NCBI GenBank assembly: GCA_023251435.1
Contig: JAHEYU010000013.1
Location: forward strand, 35,285-99,284
Reading direction: 5' to 3'
Origin: Bacteroidota bacterium
GTDB lineage: Bacteria > Bacteroidota > Bacteroidia > Bacteroidales > Prolixibacteraceae
Length of the DNA: 64,000 bases
Part shown: one piece after another, positions 1 through 8,122 of the stretch
Numbering within the stretch: position 1 is the stretch's first letter
Layout: every line of letters starts with the position of its first letter
Made by a program: the position numbers and the translations under genes
The notes under the pieces: model-generated
The model's input: only the letters and a program-made list of their open reading frames with translations
What the model was told of the DNA's origin: nothing
The model's database searches: none

Positions 1-2
1 AC

Positions 3-260
3 CTTGAATCTGATCAGGAATTTCATAATATGATCATGAAAATAAGCGGAAATCAAATTCTCAACCGGCTCGAACTTCTTGGGAACAATACAATAAGGAC
101 ATTCCGTGGCGGCTTGTTGCGACCCCCAAGAGAAACCTTGCCCGAACATTTGGGCATACTGGCTGCCATTGAAAAAGGCGATGGAGAATTGGCCGAAAAA
201 CTGATCAGGGAACATACGCACAAATCGATGGAAACATTGAGAGAAAGAAATAAGAAATAG
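3..260 (+). CDS. GntR-family transcriptional regulator, C-terminal FCD part (5' end outside window)
   Basis: The reading frame is open from the first bases of the window, so the gene begins upstream; the first ATG at 30 is internal. The visible ~85 residues run L-E-S-D-Q-E-F-H-N-M-I and end in an amphipathic helix with E-H-T-H-K-S-M-E-T-L. The D-x-x-F-H motif and the closing H-I-x-x-S-M-x-x-L type helix are typical of the last part of an FCD ligand-binding domain (FadR/UxuR-type GntR regulators). The DNA-binding domain is not in the window. It lies 7 bases before the MFS transporter gene and probably controls the plus-strand operon in response to a sugar acid or derived metabolite; that role is inferred from family and position. 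Confidence 0.8.
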   Translation, partial: LESDQEFHNMIMKISGNQILNRLELLGNNTIRTFRGGLLRPPRETLPEHLGILAAIEKGDGELAEKLIREHTHKSMETLRERNKK

Positions 261-267
261 CAACTAA

Positions 268-1539
268 ATGAAAAAAACAATCATTCCTATTCGCTTCGTA
301 CTAGTATTCAGCACTTTTCTTCTGACCGTTTTATTATATGTCGACCGTGCCTGCATATCGGCAGCAAAAGGCGATATCAGTTCCGACCTTGGATTCAGCA
401 TGACTGATTTTGGCTGGATCATGGCTGTATTTACACTCGGATATGCCCTTTTTCAGACCCCAGCCGGGAAATTAGCCGACACCAGAGGTGCTCGCGGAGT
501 AATTGCAGGAATCGTAACCATCTGGTCGCTTTTAACCGCCATTACCGGTTTTGCATGGAGTTATACATCAATGCTTGTTATTCGCTTTCTCTTCGGAGCA
601 GGCGAAGCTGGTGCCTTCCCTGCCCTGTCGAAAGTTGTTTACAATTGGTTTCCTATCAGCGAAAGAGGTATCATTCAGGGGATAAATTTTTCAGGATCGC
701 GCATTGGCGCAGCTTTTGCCATGCCTTTGGTGGCGTGGATGCTCGCAGAAATTGGCTGGCGCCATACTTTTCTCGTATTCGGGGTCTTCGGAATCCTTTA
801 CGGCGTATTGTGGTTCCTGATTTTCAGGGAAAAGCCTGAACAAGGACGATTTATTGGCAGCAACGAAGTAGAATACATTACAAAGAACCGTCAGCAATCG
901 GAACCCGGCGTAAAAAAAGCGCTTCCTTTCAGTACCATTCTGAAATCGGCAACCATGTGGAAAACAATGGTTCAATACATCTGCAGTAATTTTACGTTCT
1001 ACTTTTCACTCACCTGGATGTATCCCTACATTCAGGAGCGGTTCCAACTTGGACTGGTCGAAGCCGGATTTTACACATCCATACCGCTTGTTGCCGGAGC
1101 AGTTGGTAACTGGCTGGCCGGTATTCTGGTCGATGCCATTTACCGGAATGGAAAATGGAAACTTTCGCGCCGTCTGCCAGCCATCATCGGTTTCGCTATT
1201 TCAGCCATCGGCATGATAATGGTAACACAAGTTTCCTCGCCGGTACTTTCGGTAGCATTTATGGCGCTGGCCGTATTTGGCGCCGACATGACCTTGAGCC
1301 CATCATGGGCATTCTGTATCGACATTGGAAAAGAAAATGCAGGAGCTGTTTCGGGAACCATGAACATGGCCGGAAACCTTGGAGCCTTTGTTACCATCAT
1401 TGCATTCCCCTACCTCTTTAAATGGACAGGCCAATACGAACCCTTCTTTTACATCTGTGCAGCATTGAGCATTGTGGCCATACTAATGTGGTCGACCATG
1501 AATCCTGAAAAACCTATTGTCAACGAATCAAAAATCTAA
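268..1539 (+). CDS. MFS transporter, anion:cation symporter (hexuronate/aldarate-type)
   Basis: A 423-residue inner-membrane carrier with about 12 hydrophobic segments. The loop 2-3 signature G-K-L-A-D-T-R-G-A-R lies at residues 67-76, and R-F-L-F-G-A-G-E-A-G-A-F-P at 106-118 followed by W-F-P-x-S-E-R-G at 127-134 is the hallmark of the ACS family that holds ExuT, GudP and related hexuronate, galactarate and glucarate carriers. It is therefore most likely a proton-coupled importer of an acidic sugar. It directly follows the GntR gene and begins the operon of isomerases and DhaKL, so its substrate is probably the sugar (acid) those enzymes consume. The exact substrate cannot be read from sequence. 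Confidence 0.9.
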   Translation: MKKTIIPIRFVLVFSTFLLTVLLYVDRACISAAKGDISSDLGFSMTDFGWIMAVFTLGYALFQTPAGKLADTRGARGVIAGIVTIWSLLTAITGFAWSYTSMLVIRFLFGAGEAGAFPALSKVVYNWFPISERGIIQGINFSGSRIGAAFAMPLVAWMLAEIGWRHTFLVFGVFGILYGVLWFLIFREKPEQGRFIGSNEVEYITKNRQQSEPGVKKALPFSTILKSATMWKTMVQYICSNFTFYFSLTWMYPYIQERFQLGLVEAGFYTSIPLVAGAVGNWLAGILVDAIYRNGKWKLSRRLPAIIGFAISAIGMIMVTQVSSPVLSVAFMALAVFGADMTLSPSWAFCIDIGKENAGAVSGTMNMAGNLGAFVTIIAFPYLFKWTGQYEPFFYICAALSIVAILMWSTMNPEKPIVNESKI

Positions 1540-1552
1540 CACATAAAACTAT

Positions 1553-2659
1553 ATGAAGCCAACTATTTTAAACATCCTTCTCATTTCGTTCATTCTCTTT
1601 TCATGTTCGGGTAATCTGGAAGCAAAACCCTATAAAAAGGGGCAAACGATCGTCAGTATTCAAGGAGAAAAATTCCTGATAAACGGACAGCCAACCTACA
1701 AAGGCCGCATTTGGCAAGGTTATCCCGTTGAAGGACTGCTGATGAACTCGCGCATGGTGCAGGGCATTTTCGACGATTTAAATCCTGAAACCGTTGGTAA
1801 ATGGAAATACCCGGATACCGAAAAATGGGATGCCGATCGCAATACCAGCGAATTTATTGCAGCAATGGATTTATGGTATGCAAAAGGATTGCTTGCATTC
1901 AATATAAACTTTCAGGGAGGAAGCCCCGAAGGTTATTCAAAAACCCAACCCTGGGAAAACAATGCTTTTGAGCCCGATGGAACTCTTCGCCCAGCCTATA
2001 TGAAAAGGATGGAGCGCATTGTTGACAAAGCCAACCAATTGGGAATGGTGGTAAATCTGGGTATTTTTTATTTTGGGCAAGACCAACGGCTGAAAGATGA
2101 AAAAGCTGTAATTGCAGCAGTTGATAATACCGTAGCATGGATTCAGAAAAAGAAATATAAAAATATTATCCTCGAAGTGGCCAATGAAAGCAACAACAAT
2201 GGCTATCAGCACAAGATTATTGGTCAGGACCGCATACACGAATTAATACTTAGAGTTAAGAAAAATGCCCCTGACTTACTGGTTTCAACCAGCTTTAATG
2301 GCAACTGTATTCCTCCTGATAAAGTTGTAGAGGTTTCTGATTATGTTTTAATTCACGGGAATGGGGTAAGCGACCCGAAACGAATTACACAAATGGTTCA
2401 GGAGGTAAAAGCCTTGCCATCGTATCGACCCATGCCAATCGTGTTTAACGAAGACGACCACTTCGATTTTGACAAGCCATCGAACAATTTTGTTGAAGCC
2501 GTGAAAGCTTATGCATCATGGGGATATTTCGATTTCAGGATGAAAGACGAAGGTATTGATGAGGGTTATCAGTCAGTTCCGGTAAACTGGGGAATCAGTT
2601 CTGAACGCAAAAAAGGTTTTTTTAATAAATTGGAAGAAATCACAGGAGGATTAAAATAA
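1553..2659 (+). CDS. Exported lipoprotein with GH5-like TIM-barrel features
   Basis: 368 residues with a hydrophobic N-terminus ending in I-L-F-S-C, giving a lipobox cysteine at residue 18, so probably a periplasmic or outer-membrane lipoprotein. The body has alternating strand-helix segments; E-V-A-N-E-S-N-N (N211-E212) resembles the Asn-Glu acid/base motif of clan GH-A enzymes, and V-F-N-E-D-D-H (E300) could supply the nucleophile. I do not recognise a numbered GH family. Its stop overlaps the start of the next gene by one base, so translation is probably coupled. It may free the sugar fed to the cytoplasmic enzymes of the same operon; that is inference. Confidence 0.7.
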   Translation: MKPTILNILLISFILFSCSGNLEAKPYKKGQTIVSIQGEKFLINGQPTYKGRIWQGYPVEGLLMNSRMVQGIFDDLNPETVGKWKYPDTEKWDADRNTSEFIAAMDLWYAKGLLAFNINFQGGSPEGYSKTQPWENNAFEPDGTLRPAYMKRMERIVDKANQLGMVVNLGIFYFGQDQRLKDEKAVIAAVDNTVAWIQKKKYKNIILEVANESNNNGYQHKIIGQDRIHELILRVKKNAPDLLVSTSFNGNCIPPDKVVEVSDYVLIHGNGVSDPKRITQMVQEVKALPSYRPMPIVFNEDDHFDFDKPSNNFVEAVKAYASWGYFDFRMKDEGIDEGYQSVPVNWGISSERKKGFFNKLEEITGGLK

Positions 2660-3522
2660 TGAAGTTTGCATTAAACACACTCGTTTACGAGGTAGGAAAC
2701 AAAGGCCCGGAAGAATCATTGCGCAGTGCCGCTAAATTCGGCTTTAAATACATCGAATACGCTGGTATTCGCAAAGGAAATCCATTGACGATGACAGCCG
2801 AACAAAAGAAAGAAGTGGTTCGCATAGCCAAAGGCGAAGGCCTTGTAAATACCCAAATGTTGCTTGTTGCAACCAAAAATACGGCAAGTTCAGATCGTAA
2901 GCTGTTCGATGAAACATTCGACTACATGAAAGCCTGCGCCGAATACCAGAAAGATTTGGGCGGCCGGCAATTGCTGGTTTGCTGGGGCGGTGGCTTGTAC
3001 GAACTAGGCACTTCTCCTGAAAAATCGTGGGGCTTGATGTGCGAAAACGTTGGACGTTTTGCCGAATATTGCCAGAAAGAAAACATGCTGGTGGGTATCG
3101 AACTCGACCCGCACGTCTATTTTATCTGCAACAACACTTACAAACTGGCCAAAGCGATGGAAGACATCAATTTGCCCAATCTCTACCCTAATGTAGATGT
3201 GGGCCATCTGGTAATTACCCGCGAAGAACCCAACCAATTGGAAAAACTGAAAAGCAGATTGCTGCATGTTCACCTAAGCGAAACCGAATCCTTTGCCCAC
3301 ACCAACAGCATTTTGGGAACCGGAGCTGTCGATTTCAAAGCGTATGTCGATAAACTGATTGAACTGGGAATCGAAGAAAACTGCATTAAATACGGTGAAC
3401 CTTGTGTGGCGGGTATCGAAATGGGCAGCGAAGCCAGCGGCGGTTTTGTTGAAGACCCGGATATGTGGGTGGAAGAAAGCCTGAAATACCTTGCGAAGAT
3501 TATGCCTGATATTACCAGATAA
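2659..3522 (+). CDS. Sugar-phosphate isomerase/epimerase family TIM barrel (xylose isomerase-like) 1
   Basis: 287 residues, no signal peptide, cytoplasmic. Likely divalent-metal ligands of the xylose-isomerase-like (AP endonuclease 2) fold are visible: E148 in G-I-E-L-D-P-H, D180 in N-V-D-V-G-H, a histidine in L-L-H-V-H-L-S-E-T near 203-205, and a late glutamate in G-I-E-M-G. These proteins isomerise, epimerise, decarboxylate or dehydrate ketoses and keto-acids. The start codon overlaps the previous stop. In this operon with DhaK, DhaL and an RpiB homologue it could be the ketotetrose-phosphate isomerase or an oxo-acid decarboxylase, but specificity is not determinable here. Confidence 0.85.
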   Translation: MKFALNTLVYEVGNKGPEESLRSAAKFGFKYIEYAGIRKGNPLTMTAEQKKEVVRIAKGEGLVNTQMLLVATKNTASSDRKLFDETFDYMKACAEYQKDLGGRQLLVCWGGGLYELGTSPEKSWGLMCENVGRFAEYCQKENMLVGIELDPHVYFICNNTYKLAKAMEDINLPNLYPNVDVGHLVITREEPNQLEKLKSRLLHVHLSETESFAHTNSILGTGAVDFKAYVDKLIELGIEENCIKYGEPCVAGIEMGSEASGGFVEDPDMWVEESLKYLAKIMPDITR

Positions 3523-3538
3523 CAACAAAAAGAAAAAT

Positions 3539-3603
3539 AACCACATAGGCACATAGGGCACAATAGTAATATTCTTCTATGTGAACTATGTGTCTATGTG
3601 GTT
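3539..3603. repeat. Imperfect intergenic palindrome built from CATAG/CTATG units
   Basis: Left arm 3539-3556 and right arm 3586-3603 are inverted copies of 18 bases with one mismatch, and each arm holds two C-A-T-A-G type units. The element lies in the gap between two operon genes and overlaps the alternative GTG start at 3598 of the next gene, which argues for the downstream ATG. Similar dyad repeats are common between genes in Bacteroidota. It would form a hairpin in the mRNA, but no U-tract follows, so it is not an obvious terminator. Confidence 0.75.
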
Positions 3604-3618
3604 CAAAATAAAAAGAAT

Positions 3619-4074
3619 ATGAAAATATGTATCGACTGCGATGATGCTGCAGTTAACCTGAAAAAGGTGCTGTATGATCATTTGAAAAGTAAAGGAATTG
3701 ATATTACCGATTTGGATTACAGCGCTTCAAAAAATGGAGCCATGTATCCTGAAATTGGCTTCAATCTGGCCAAACAGATTCAGGCCGGAAACTACGACCG
3801 GGGAATCAGCATTTGTGGAACCGGTTTGGGAATGGCCATGATTGCCAATAAAGTGGAAGGCGTTTATGCCGGTGTTTGCCACGATGTATTCTCGGCCGAG
3901 CGTCTGCGAAAAAGCAACGATGCCCAGGTAATCACTATGGGCGAGCGGGTTATCGGGCCTGAATTAGCTAAAACAATTATCGATGCCTGGCTGGTGTCTG
4001 AATTTGCCGGTGGTGGTTCAACAGCTAAAGTTGATCAAATGAGAGAATTGGAGAAGAAATCGTTTCACCCATAA
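3619..4074 (+). CDS. RpiB/LacAB-family sugar-phosphate isomerase
   Basis: 151 residues from the chosen ATG; an in-frame GTG at 3598 would add seven residues but sits inside the palindrome arm. The family core is clear: S-I-C-G-T-G-L-G-M with catalytic-type cysteine 66, then A-N-K, V-C-H-D, N-D-A-Q-V-I-T-M-G-E-R-V-I-G and D-A-W-L-V-S-E-F. RpiB proteins interconvert aldose and ketose phosphates (ribose 5-P/ribulose 5-P); homologues called DerI or EryI convert D-erythrulose 4-phosphate to D-erythrose 4-phosphate. The neighbouring DhaK/DhaL pair favours the tetrose-phosphate role over ribose 5-phosphate isomerisation, but this is inferred from context only. Confidence 0.88.
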   Translation: MKICIDCDDAAVNLKKVLYDHLKSKGIDITDLDYSASKNGAMYPEIGFNLAKQIQAGNYDRGISICGTGLGMAMIANKVEGVYAGVCHDVFSAERLRKSNDAQVITMGERVIGPELAKTIIDAWLVSEFAGGGSTAKVDQMRELEKKSFHP

Positions 4075-4086
4075 AACAGAAATAAC

Positions 4087-4998
4087 ATGAAAAAAACATT
4101 GGTTACTGTATTAACCTTGTTGGTTGTTTTTACTTCAGTTTTTGCTCAAACACCACTATGGCAGGGAAAAGGCAGAATTGCTATCAGTTCGGATGGCAAC
4201 GAACACGACTACGATGATTGGGCAGCAACACCATTATCACTGGCATTACTGGCTGCATCCGGGCTTCAAGACAACCTTGTTCTTTATACGTTCAGCGACC
4301 ATGTCTGGGGCAGCAATCAGGACCATCCAACTTCTCCTTCGGGCTTAAACTCCTATGAACATATGCGCGAAAGTGCACTCGGTGGCCAAAAATGGTTTGG
4401 CTTCCAAAACTCAAAATTTATTTGTGCAGTAGATAATGCGATCGTGGCTTATAATGCACTTCGCGACGAAATCAACAAATCATCGGAAGAAAATCCATTG
4501 TTTATCGTAGCAGCAGGGCCAATGCAAGTGGTTGGTGAAGCAATTAGCCGCGCCCAAATGGAAAAACGGCAATTTGTAACTGTGATTTCTCACTCTGAAT
4601 GGAATAACCGTCATTCCGACCAACACTCAAAACAAGAATGGGATGTTCATACAGGCTGGACTTTCCTGGAAATAAAGGACAACTTCTCAACCGCTGAAGG
4701 CGGTAATCTGAAATGTGTGCAAATTCTCGATCAAAACGGAGGTGCCGATTACCTTTCATTTAATACTGCCAAAGAAAAATTTGATTGGATAAAAAATTCT
4801 CCTGCACGAAGCAACTCCAATTATAAGCCGGGGGCTTGGGATTGGTTGTATTCACGAATCGAAACATGTACAAAAAATAAAGGGCAAAACTTCGATCCTT
4901 CCGATGCAGGAATGATTGTTTTTATGCTGACCGGAATCGAAAAAACCGACCCGGATATGGCACGCGAAATCATGGAAAATCCAAAACAAAAAAAATAA
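4087..4998 (+). CDS. Exported nucleoside-hydrolase-like protein of unknown function
   Basis: 303 residues with a Sec signal peptide ending near V-F-A-Q (residue 21). Just after it comes S-D-G-N-E-H-D-Y-D-D-W-A-A, which resembles the N-terminal metal-binding D-T-D-x-G-x-D-D-A motif of inosine-uridine nucleoside hydrolases but with extra residues between the aspartates. Later segments (F-I-V-A-A-G-P-M-Q-V-V near 140, V-I-S-H-S-E-W-N) fit the alternating alpha/beta fold of that superfamily. A periplasmic N- or O-ribosyl-type hydrolase is possible, as is a non-enzymatic relative. It lies 5 bases before dhaK and so belongs to the same operon. Confidence 0.6.
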   Translation: MKKTLVTVLTLLVVFTSVFAQTPLWQGKGRIAISSDGNEHDYDDWAATPLSLALLAASGLQDNLVLYTFSDHVWGSNQDHPTSPSGLNSYEHMRESALGGQKWFGFQNSKFICAVDNAIVAYNALRDEINKSSEENPLFIVAAGPMQVVGEAISRAQMEKRQFVTVISHSEWNNRHSDQHSKQEWDVHTGWTFLEIKDNFSTAEGGNLKCVQILDQNGGADYLSFNTAKEKFDWIKNSPARSNSNYKPGAWDWLYSRIETCTKNKGQNFDPSDAGMIVFMLTGIEKTDPDMAREIMENPKQKK

Positions 4999-5003
4999 CT
5001 GTC

Positions 5004-6011
5004 ATGCAAAAATTCATCAATAATCCATCACGAGTGGTTGAAGAAATGCTTGAAGCATACGTAATTGCACATGCCGATTTAGTTTCGAATACCGAAAACG
5101 AACGGGTAATCAAATATAAAAATGCGCCAATCAAAGGCAAAGTGGGCATTGTAACTGGCGGTGGCTCTGGCCACAAACCGGCATTTATTGGTTATGTAGG
5201 CCGAAACATGGTTGATGCCGTTGCTTGTGGCGAATTGTTTTCGTCGCCACCGGCACAAATGTTTTACGACGCTGTAAAAGCGGCAGATGGAGGCAAGGGT
5301 ATTGCCATTCTCTACGGAAATTATGCCGGCGATAACATGAATGTGGCCATGGCCATGGAGGAACTGGAAGACGAAGGCATTGAAGTAAAAAAAGTAGTAG
5401 CCAATGACGATGTTCCCTCTGCACCAAAAGGCGAAGAAGCCCGCCGCCGGGGAGTCGCTGGCGAGATTCTGATGTGGAAAGTAGGAGGCGCCAAAGCTGC
5501 CATGGGCGCATCGCTCGATGAAGTGATTGCAGCAGCTCAAAAAGCCATTAACAATACCCGGAGCATGGGTGTAGGCCTTGCTCCATGTACACTTCCTGAA
5601 GTTGGACATCCCAATTTTACCATTCCTGAAGGAAAAATGGAAATCGGTATCGGCCACCACGGAGAACCCGGTATCGAAGTCGTTAATTTAGAACCTGCAG
5701 CTAAAGTTGCTCAACGCATGTGCGATGTAATTATACCCGATCTGCCATTCGAAGCTGGCGACGAAGCAGTTGTGCTGATATCAGGATTGGGTTCAACACC
5801 TGTAATGGAATTGTACATTCTTTTCAACGATGTACAAAGAATCCTGAAGGAAAAAGGAATTAAAATCCATGTATCGTACATCGGGAATTATTTCACCTCG
5901 CTCGAAATGGCCGGTGCTACGCTAACTTTGATGAAGCTGGATGAAGAATTAAAAGCCTGCATCGACTACGAATGTGACTCGGTTGGTATGCGACAATTTC
6001 AAAGAGTATAA
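5004..6011 (+). CDS. dhaK: DhaK-type dihydroxyacetone/erythrulose kinase, substrate-binding subunit
   Basis: 335 residues, the usual DhaK length. G-G-G-S-G-H-K-P (52-59) is the DhaK substrate-site loop and H219 in G-H-H-G-E-P-G matches the histidine that forms the covalent hemiaminal with the ketone substrate. The pairing with dhaL immediately downstream (3-base gap) makes a complete two-subunit kinase. No DhaM-like phosphotransferase subunit occurs in the window, so ATP rather than a PTS relay is the more likely phosphoryl donor. DhaK homologues also act as L- or D-erythrulose kinases; the two TIM-barrel isomerases and RpiB homologue in this operon favour a four-carbon ketose over dihydroxyacetone. 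Confidence 0.92.
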   Translation: MQKFINNPSRVVEEMLEAYVIAHADLVSNTENERVIKYKNAPIKGKVGIVTGGGSGHKPAFIGYVGRNMVDAVACGELFSSPPAQMFYDAVKAADGGKGIAILYGNYAGDNMNVAMAMEELEDEGIEVKKVVANDDVPSAPKGEEARRRGVAGEILMWKVGGAKAAMGASLDEVIAAAQKAINNTRSMGVGLAPCTLPEVGHPNFTIPEGKMEIGIGHHGEPGIEVVNLEPAAKVAQRMCDVIIPDLPFEAGDEAVVLISGLGSTPVMELYILFNDVQRILKEKGIKIHVSYIGNYFTSLEMAGATLTLMKLDEELKACIDYECDSVGMRQFQRV

Positions 6012-6014
6012 CAA

Positions 6015-6656
6015 ATGCAAACATTTACAAACAATGCAGGTTCGGCGATTGTCGATCAGCTGATCCTGACCATTCAGGAAAACAAACAATATTTGAGCGA
6101 CATCGATGGGTTGATCGGAGATGGTGACCACGGCATCAATATGAACAAAGGCTTCACGATGTGCCGCGAAGAACTGGACAAAAACCCAGGAGATTTGGCT
6201 CATGGACTGAAAACACTTTCGAAGATTCTGATGATGAAAATCGGAGGATCGATGGGGCCACTTTACGGAAAATTCTTCAAAGCCATCGCCCTTTCACTGG
6301 AGGGAAAAGAAGAAATCGGAATCAACGAAATGGGCGAAGCATTGAAAGCGGCTGTTGATGCCATCGCATCCATTTCGCCGGCTAAAGTGGGTGATAAAAC
6401 CCTGATCGACACGCTGATTCCAGCTTTGGCTGCTTATGAAAAAGCACAGACTGAAGGTAAATCGTTCACCGAAGCATTGGAAGCCATGAAAATTGCAGCG
6501 ATTGAAGGCCGTGATTCAACCAAAGATATGGTTGCCAAATTGGGTCGCGCCAGTCGCTTGGGCGAACGTTCTCGCGGCGTTCTCGATGCCGGTGCTACCT
6601 CATGCTGCCTCATCCTCGAAACCATTGCCGACGAAGCGGGACAGCTCATAAAGTAG
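6015..6656 (+). CDS. dhaL: DhaL-type kinase, nucleotide-binding subunit
   Basis: 213 residues. The motif G-D-G-D-H-G-I-N-M (35-43) supplies the aspartates that bind the two magnesium ions and the nucleotide phosphates; G-G-S-M-G-P-L-Y-G-K-F-F and the closing S-R-G-V-L-D-A-G-A-T-S match the helical-barrel DhaL domain. It acts with the upstream DhaK subunit to phosphorylate a short-chain ketose in the cytoplasm. The two genes are effectively contiguous and must be co-translated. Nothing visible distinguishes dihydroxyacetone from erythrulose as substrate. Confidence 0.92.
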   Translation: MQTFTNNAGSAIVDQLILTIQENKQYLSDIDGLIGDGDHGINMNKGFTMCREELDKNPGDLAHGLKTLSKILMMKIGGSMGPLYGKFFKAIALSLEGKEEIGINEMGEALKAAVDAIASISPAKVGDKTLIDTLIPALAAYEKAQTEGKSFTEALEAMKIAAIEGRDSTKDMVAKLGRASRLGERSRGVLDAGATSCCLILETIADEAGQLIK

Positions 6657-6668
6657 TCTAGAGTTTAA

Positions 6669-6696
6669 AGTATCAAGAATCGAGTATCCAGTATCT
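6669..6696. repeat. Short tandem heptamer repeat (A-G-T-A-T-C-N, four copies)
   Basis: Four adjacent 7-base units, three of them A-G-T-A-T-C plus one variable base and one with a single change, fill most of the 62-base gap between dhaL and the next isomerase gene. It is the only gap in this operon with such an array apart from the palindrome at 3539. Function unknown. Confidence 0.7.
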
Positions 6697-6718
6697 AAAA
6701 ATCAAATATCACAAAATA

Positions 6719-7678
6719 ATGAAACAAGGAGTAATTATTGGCTTCCTGGGTAAAACACAGGATCGCTTTTCAGAATACCAAAAACCCGCCACCACGCGTG
6801 AAAAACTGGAAATAGTTTCGAAAATCGATGGTTTCGATGGCGTTGAAATGGTGTTTCCCTACGAGAACACTACACCCGAAGAAACTGCCGCGTTGATGAA
6901 AGAGTTCAACCTGAACTTTGCAGCCATCAATGTGAATATTAAGAAAGAAGCCGAGTGGGTTCCGGGCGCACTTTCAAGACCAGACAAAGCCATTCGCGAC
7001 CGCGCTGTGGCCATGATAAAAAAAGCGAAAGATTTCGCGAAAGCAGTTGGAGCACCTCACGTTACCTGTTGTCCGCTGTCAGATGGTTACGATGTGCTAT
7101 TTCAAATCAATTATAAAACAGCATGGAATAGTATGGTGGAAACCATTGGCGAAGCTGCTGACTATCTGCCCGAAATTCCACTATTTATTGAGCCTAAATA
7201 TTCTGAAACCCGCGTACATTGCCAGATAGACTCAACCGCAAAGGGTTTATTGCTGTTGAAAGATGTGCAATGCAAAAACACCGGAATCACGCTCGATATG
7301 GGTCACTCGCTGCAAAGTCAGGAAAACCCTGCACAGGCGCTTTCGCTGATTTATGAAAGTGGTTTCGATGCCTACATCCACACCAACGACAACGACACCA
7401 AGGCCGATTGGGATTTGATTGGTGCGAGCCGTCATTTTTTAGGCTATGTTGAACTGATGTTCTGGGCACAGCAATACAATTACGACAAGTATTTCACAAC
7501 CGATGCTTCACCACGTATTTTCAATGTGGTCGAATTCTTTAACCGTCATTCCGAAATCACAGTTGGTGCTTACAATCTGGCAAGATCGCTGAATCAGGAA
7601 CAGGTGCTCGAAATGATGAAAAACGAAGATTTTAACGGACTGATGAAGTTTGTAAACAAGAGCATTTACCGAATCTGA
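6719..7678 (+). CDS. Sugar isomerase family TIM barrel (xylose isomerase-like) 2
   Basis: 319 residues, no signal peptide. Probable metal ligands are E158 (F-I-E-P-K), D193 and H196 (L-D-M-G-H), H221 (Y-I-H-T-N-D) and D262 (T-T-D-A-S-P). The E-P-K and T-D-A-S-P motifs resemble bacterial L-rhamnose/xylose isomerase-like enzymes more than the shorter barrel encoded at 2659, so the two operon barrels probably do different reactions. Its stop overlaps the ATG of the next gene by one base. It may convert the free sugar to the ketose phosphorylated by DhaKL; that is inference from gene order. Confidence 0.83.
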   Translation: MKQGVIIGFLGKTQDRFSEYQKPATTREKLEIVSKIDGFDGVEMVFPYENTTPEETAALMKEFNLNFAAINVNIKKEAEWVPGALSRPDKAIRDRAVAMIKKAKDFAKAVGAPHVTCCPLSDGYDVLFQINYKTAWNSMVETIGEAADYLPEIPLFIEPKYSETRVHCQIDSTAKGLLLLKDVQCKNTGITLDMGHSLQSQENPAQALSLIYESGFDAYIHTNDNDTKADWDLIGASRHFLGYVELMFWAQQYNYDKYFTTDASPRIFNVVEFFNRHSEITVGAYNLARSLNQEQVLEMMKNEDFNGLMKFVNKSIYRI

Positions 7679-8112
7679 TGCAAAAGCTTATTCAAAAACA
7701 TACGCTGACCCTCGAGGCAACAAAAAGTCTGATTGCCTTTGCCATCCTCAAAGCCAAAGAGCTTGGGGTTGGCGGGGCTATTGCAGTTGTCGACGATGGA
7801 GGTCACCTTATATGCCTCGAACGCATTGATGGCACTATGGTTGCTGCGGCAAACATCGCAATAGGAAAAGCTGCGACAGCCATTGGGTTTAAACGTTCGG
7901 GTGCCGTTCTTGAACAAACAGTCGCTTCCCAACGACCCGCCATGCAAACACTAAACAGCGTAACTCCTGCACCTTTTGTGCCTTTAAAAGGCTCCTACCC
8001 CATCGAAATTAATGGTGAAATTATTGGAGCAATTGCAGTTGCCGGTGCTATGAACGGAGAAAACGATGAAGCCATTGCCCTTTTTGCCCTTGAAAAATTC
8101 CTAAACCAATAA
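7678..8112 (+). CDS. GlcG/HbpS-like (DUF336) protein
   Basis: 144 residues, the normal size of the GlcG/HbpS family. Features include an N-terminal helix, V-V-D-D-G-G-H-L, a helix rich in A-x-x-K-A-x-T-A and the closing strand G-A-I-A-V-A-G-A-M followed by N-D-E-A-I-A. Family members bind haem or small ligands and often sit in diol, sugar-acid or polyol operons without a settled function. Translational coupling to the isomerase gene in front suggests it works with the same cytoplasmic pathway, perhaps as an accessory or scavenging protein. Confidence 0.82.
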   Translation: MQKLIQKHTLTLEATKSLIAFAILKAKELGVGGAIAVVDDGGHLICLERIDGTMVAAANIAIGKAATAIGFKRSGAVLEQTVASQRPAMQTLNSVTPAPFVPLKGSYPIEINGEIIGAIAVAGAMNGENDEAIALFALEKFLNQ

Positions 8113-8122
8113 CACATAAATC

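Noticed and set aside
3598..3618. GTG start for the RpiB-like gene
   Set aside because: It falls inside the right arm of the palindrome and gives seven extra residues with no family match; the ATG at 3619 fits the usual RpiB N-terminus.
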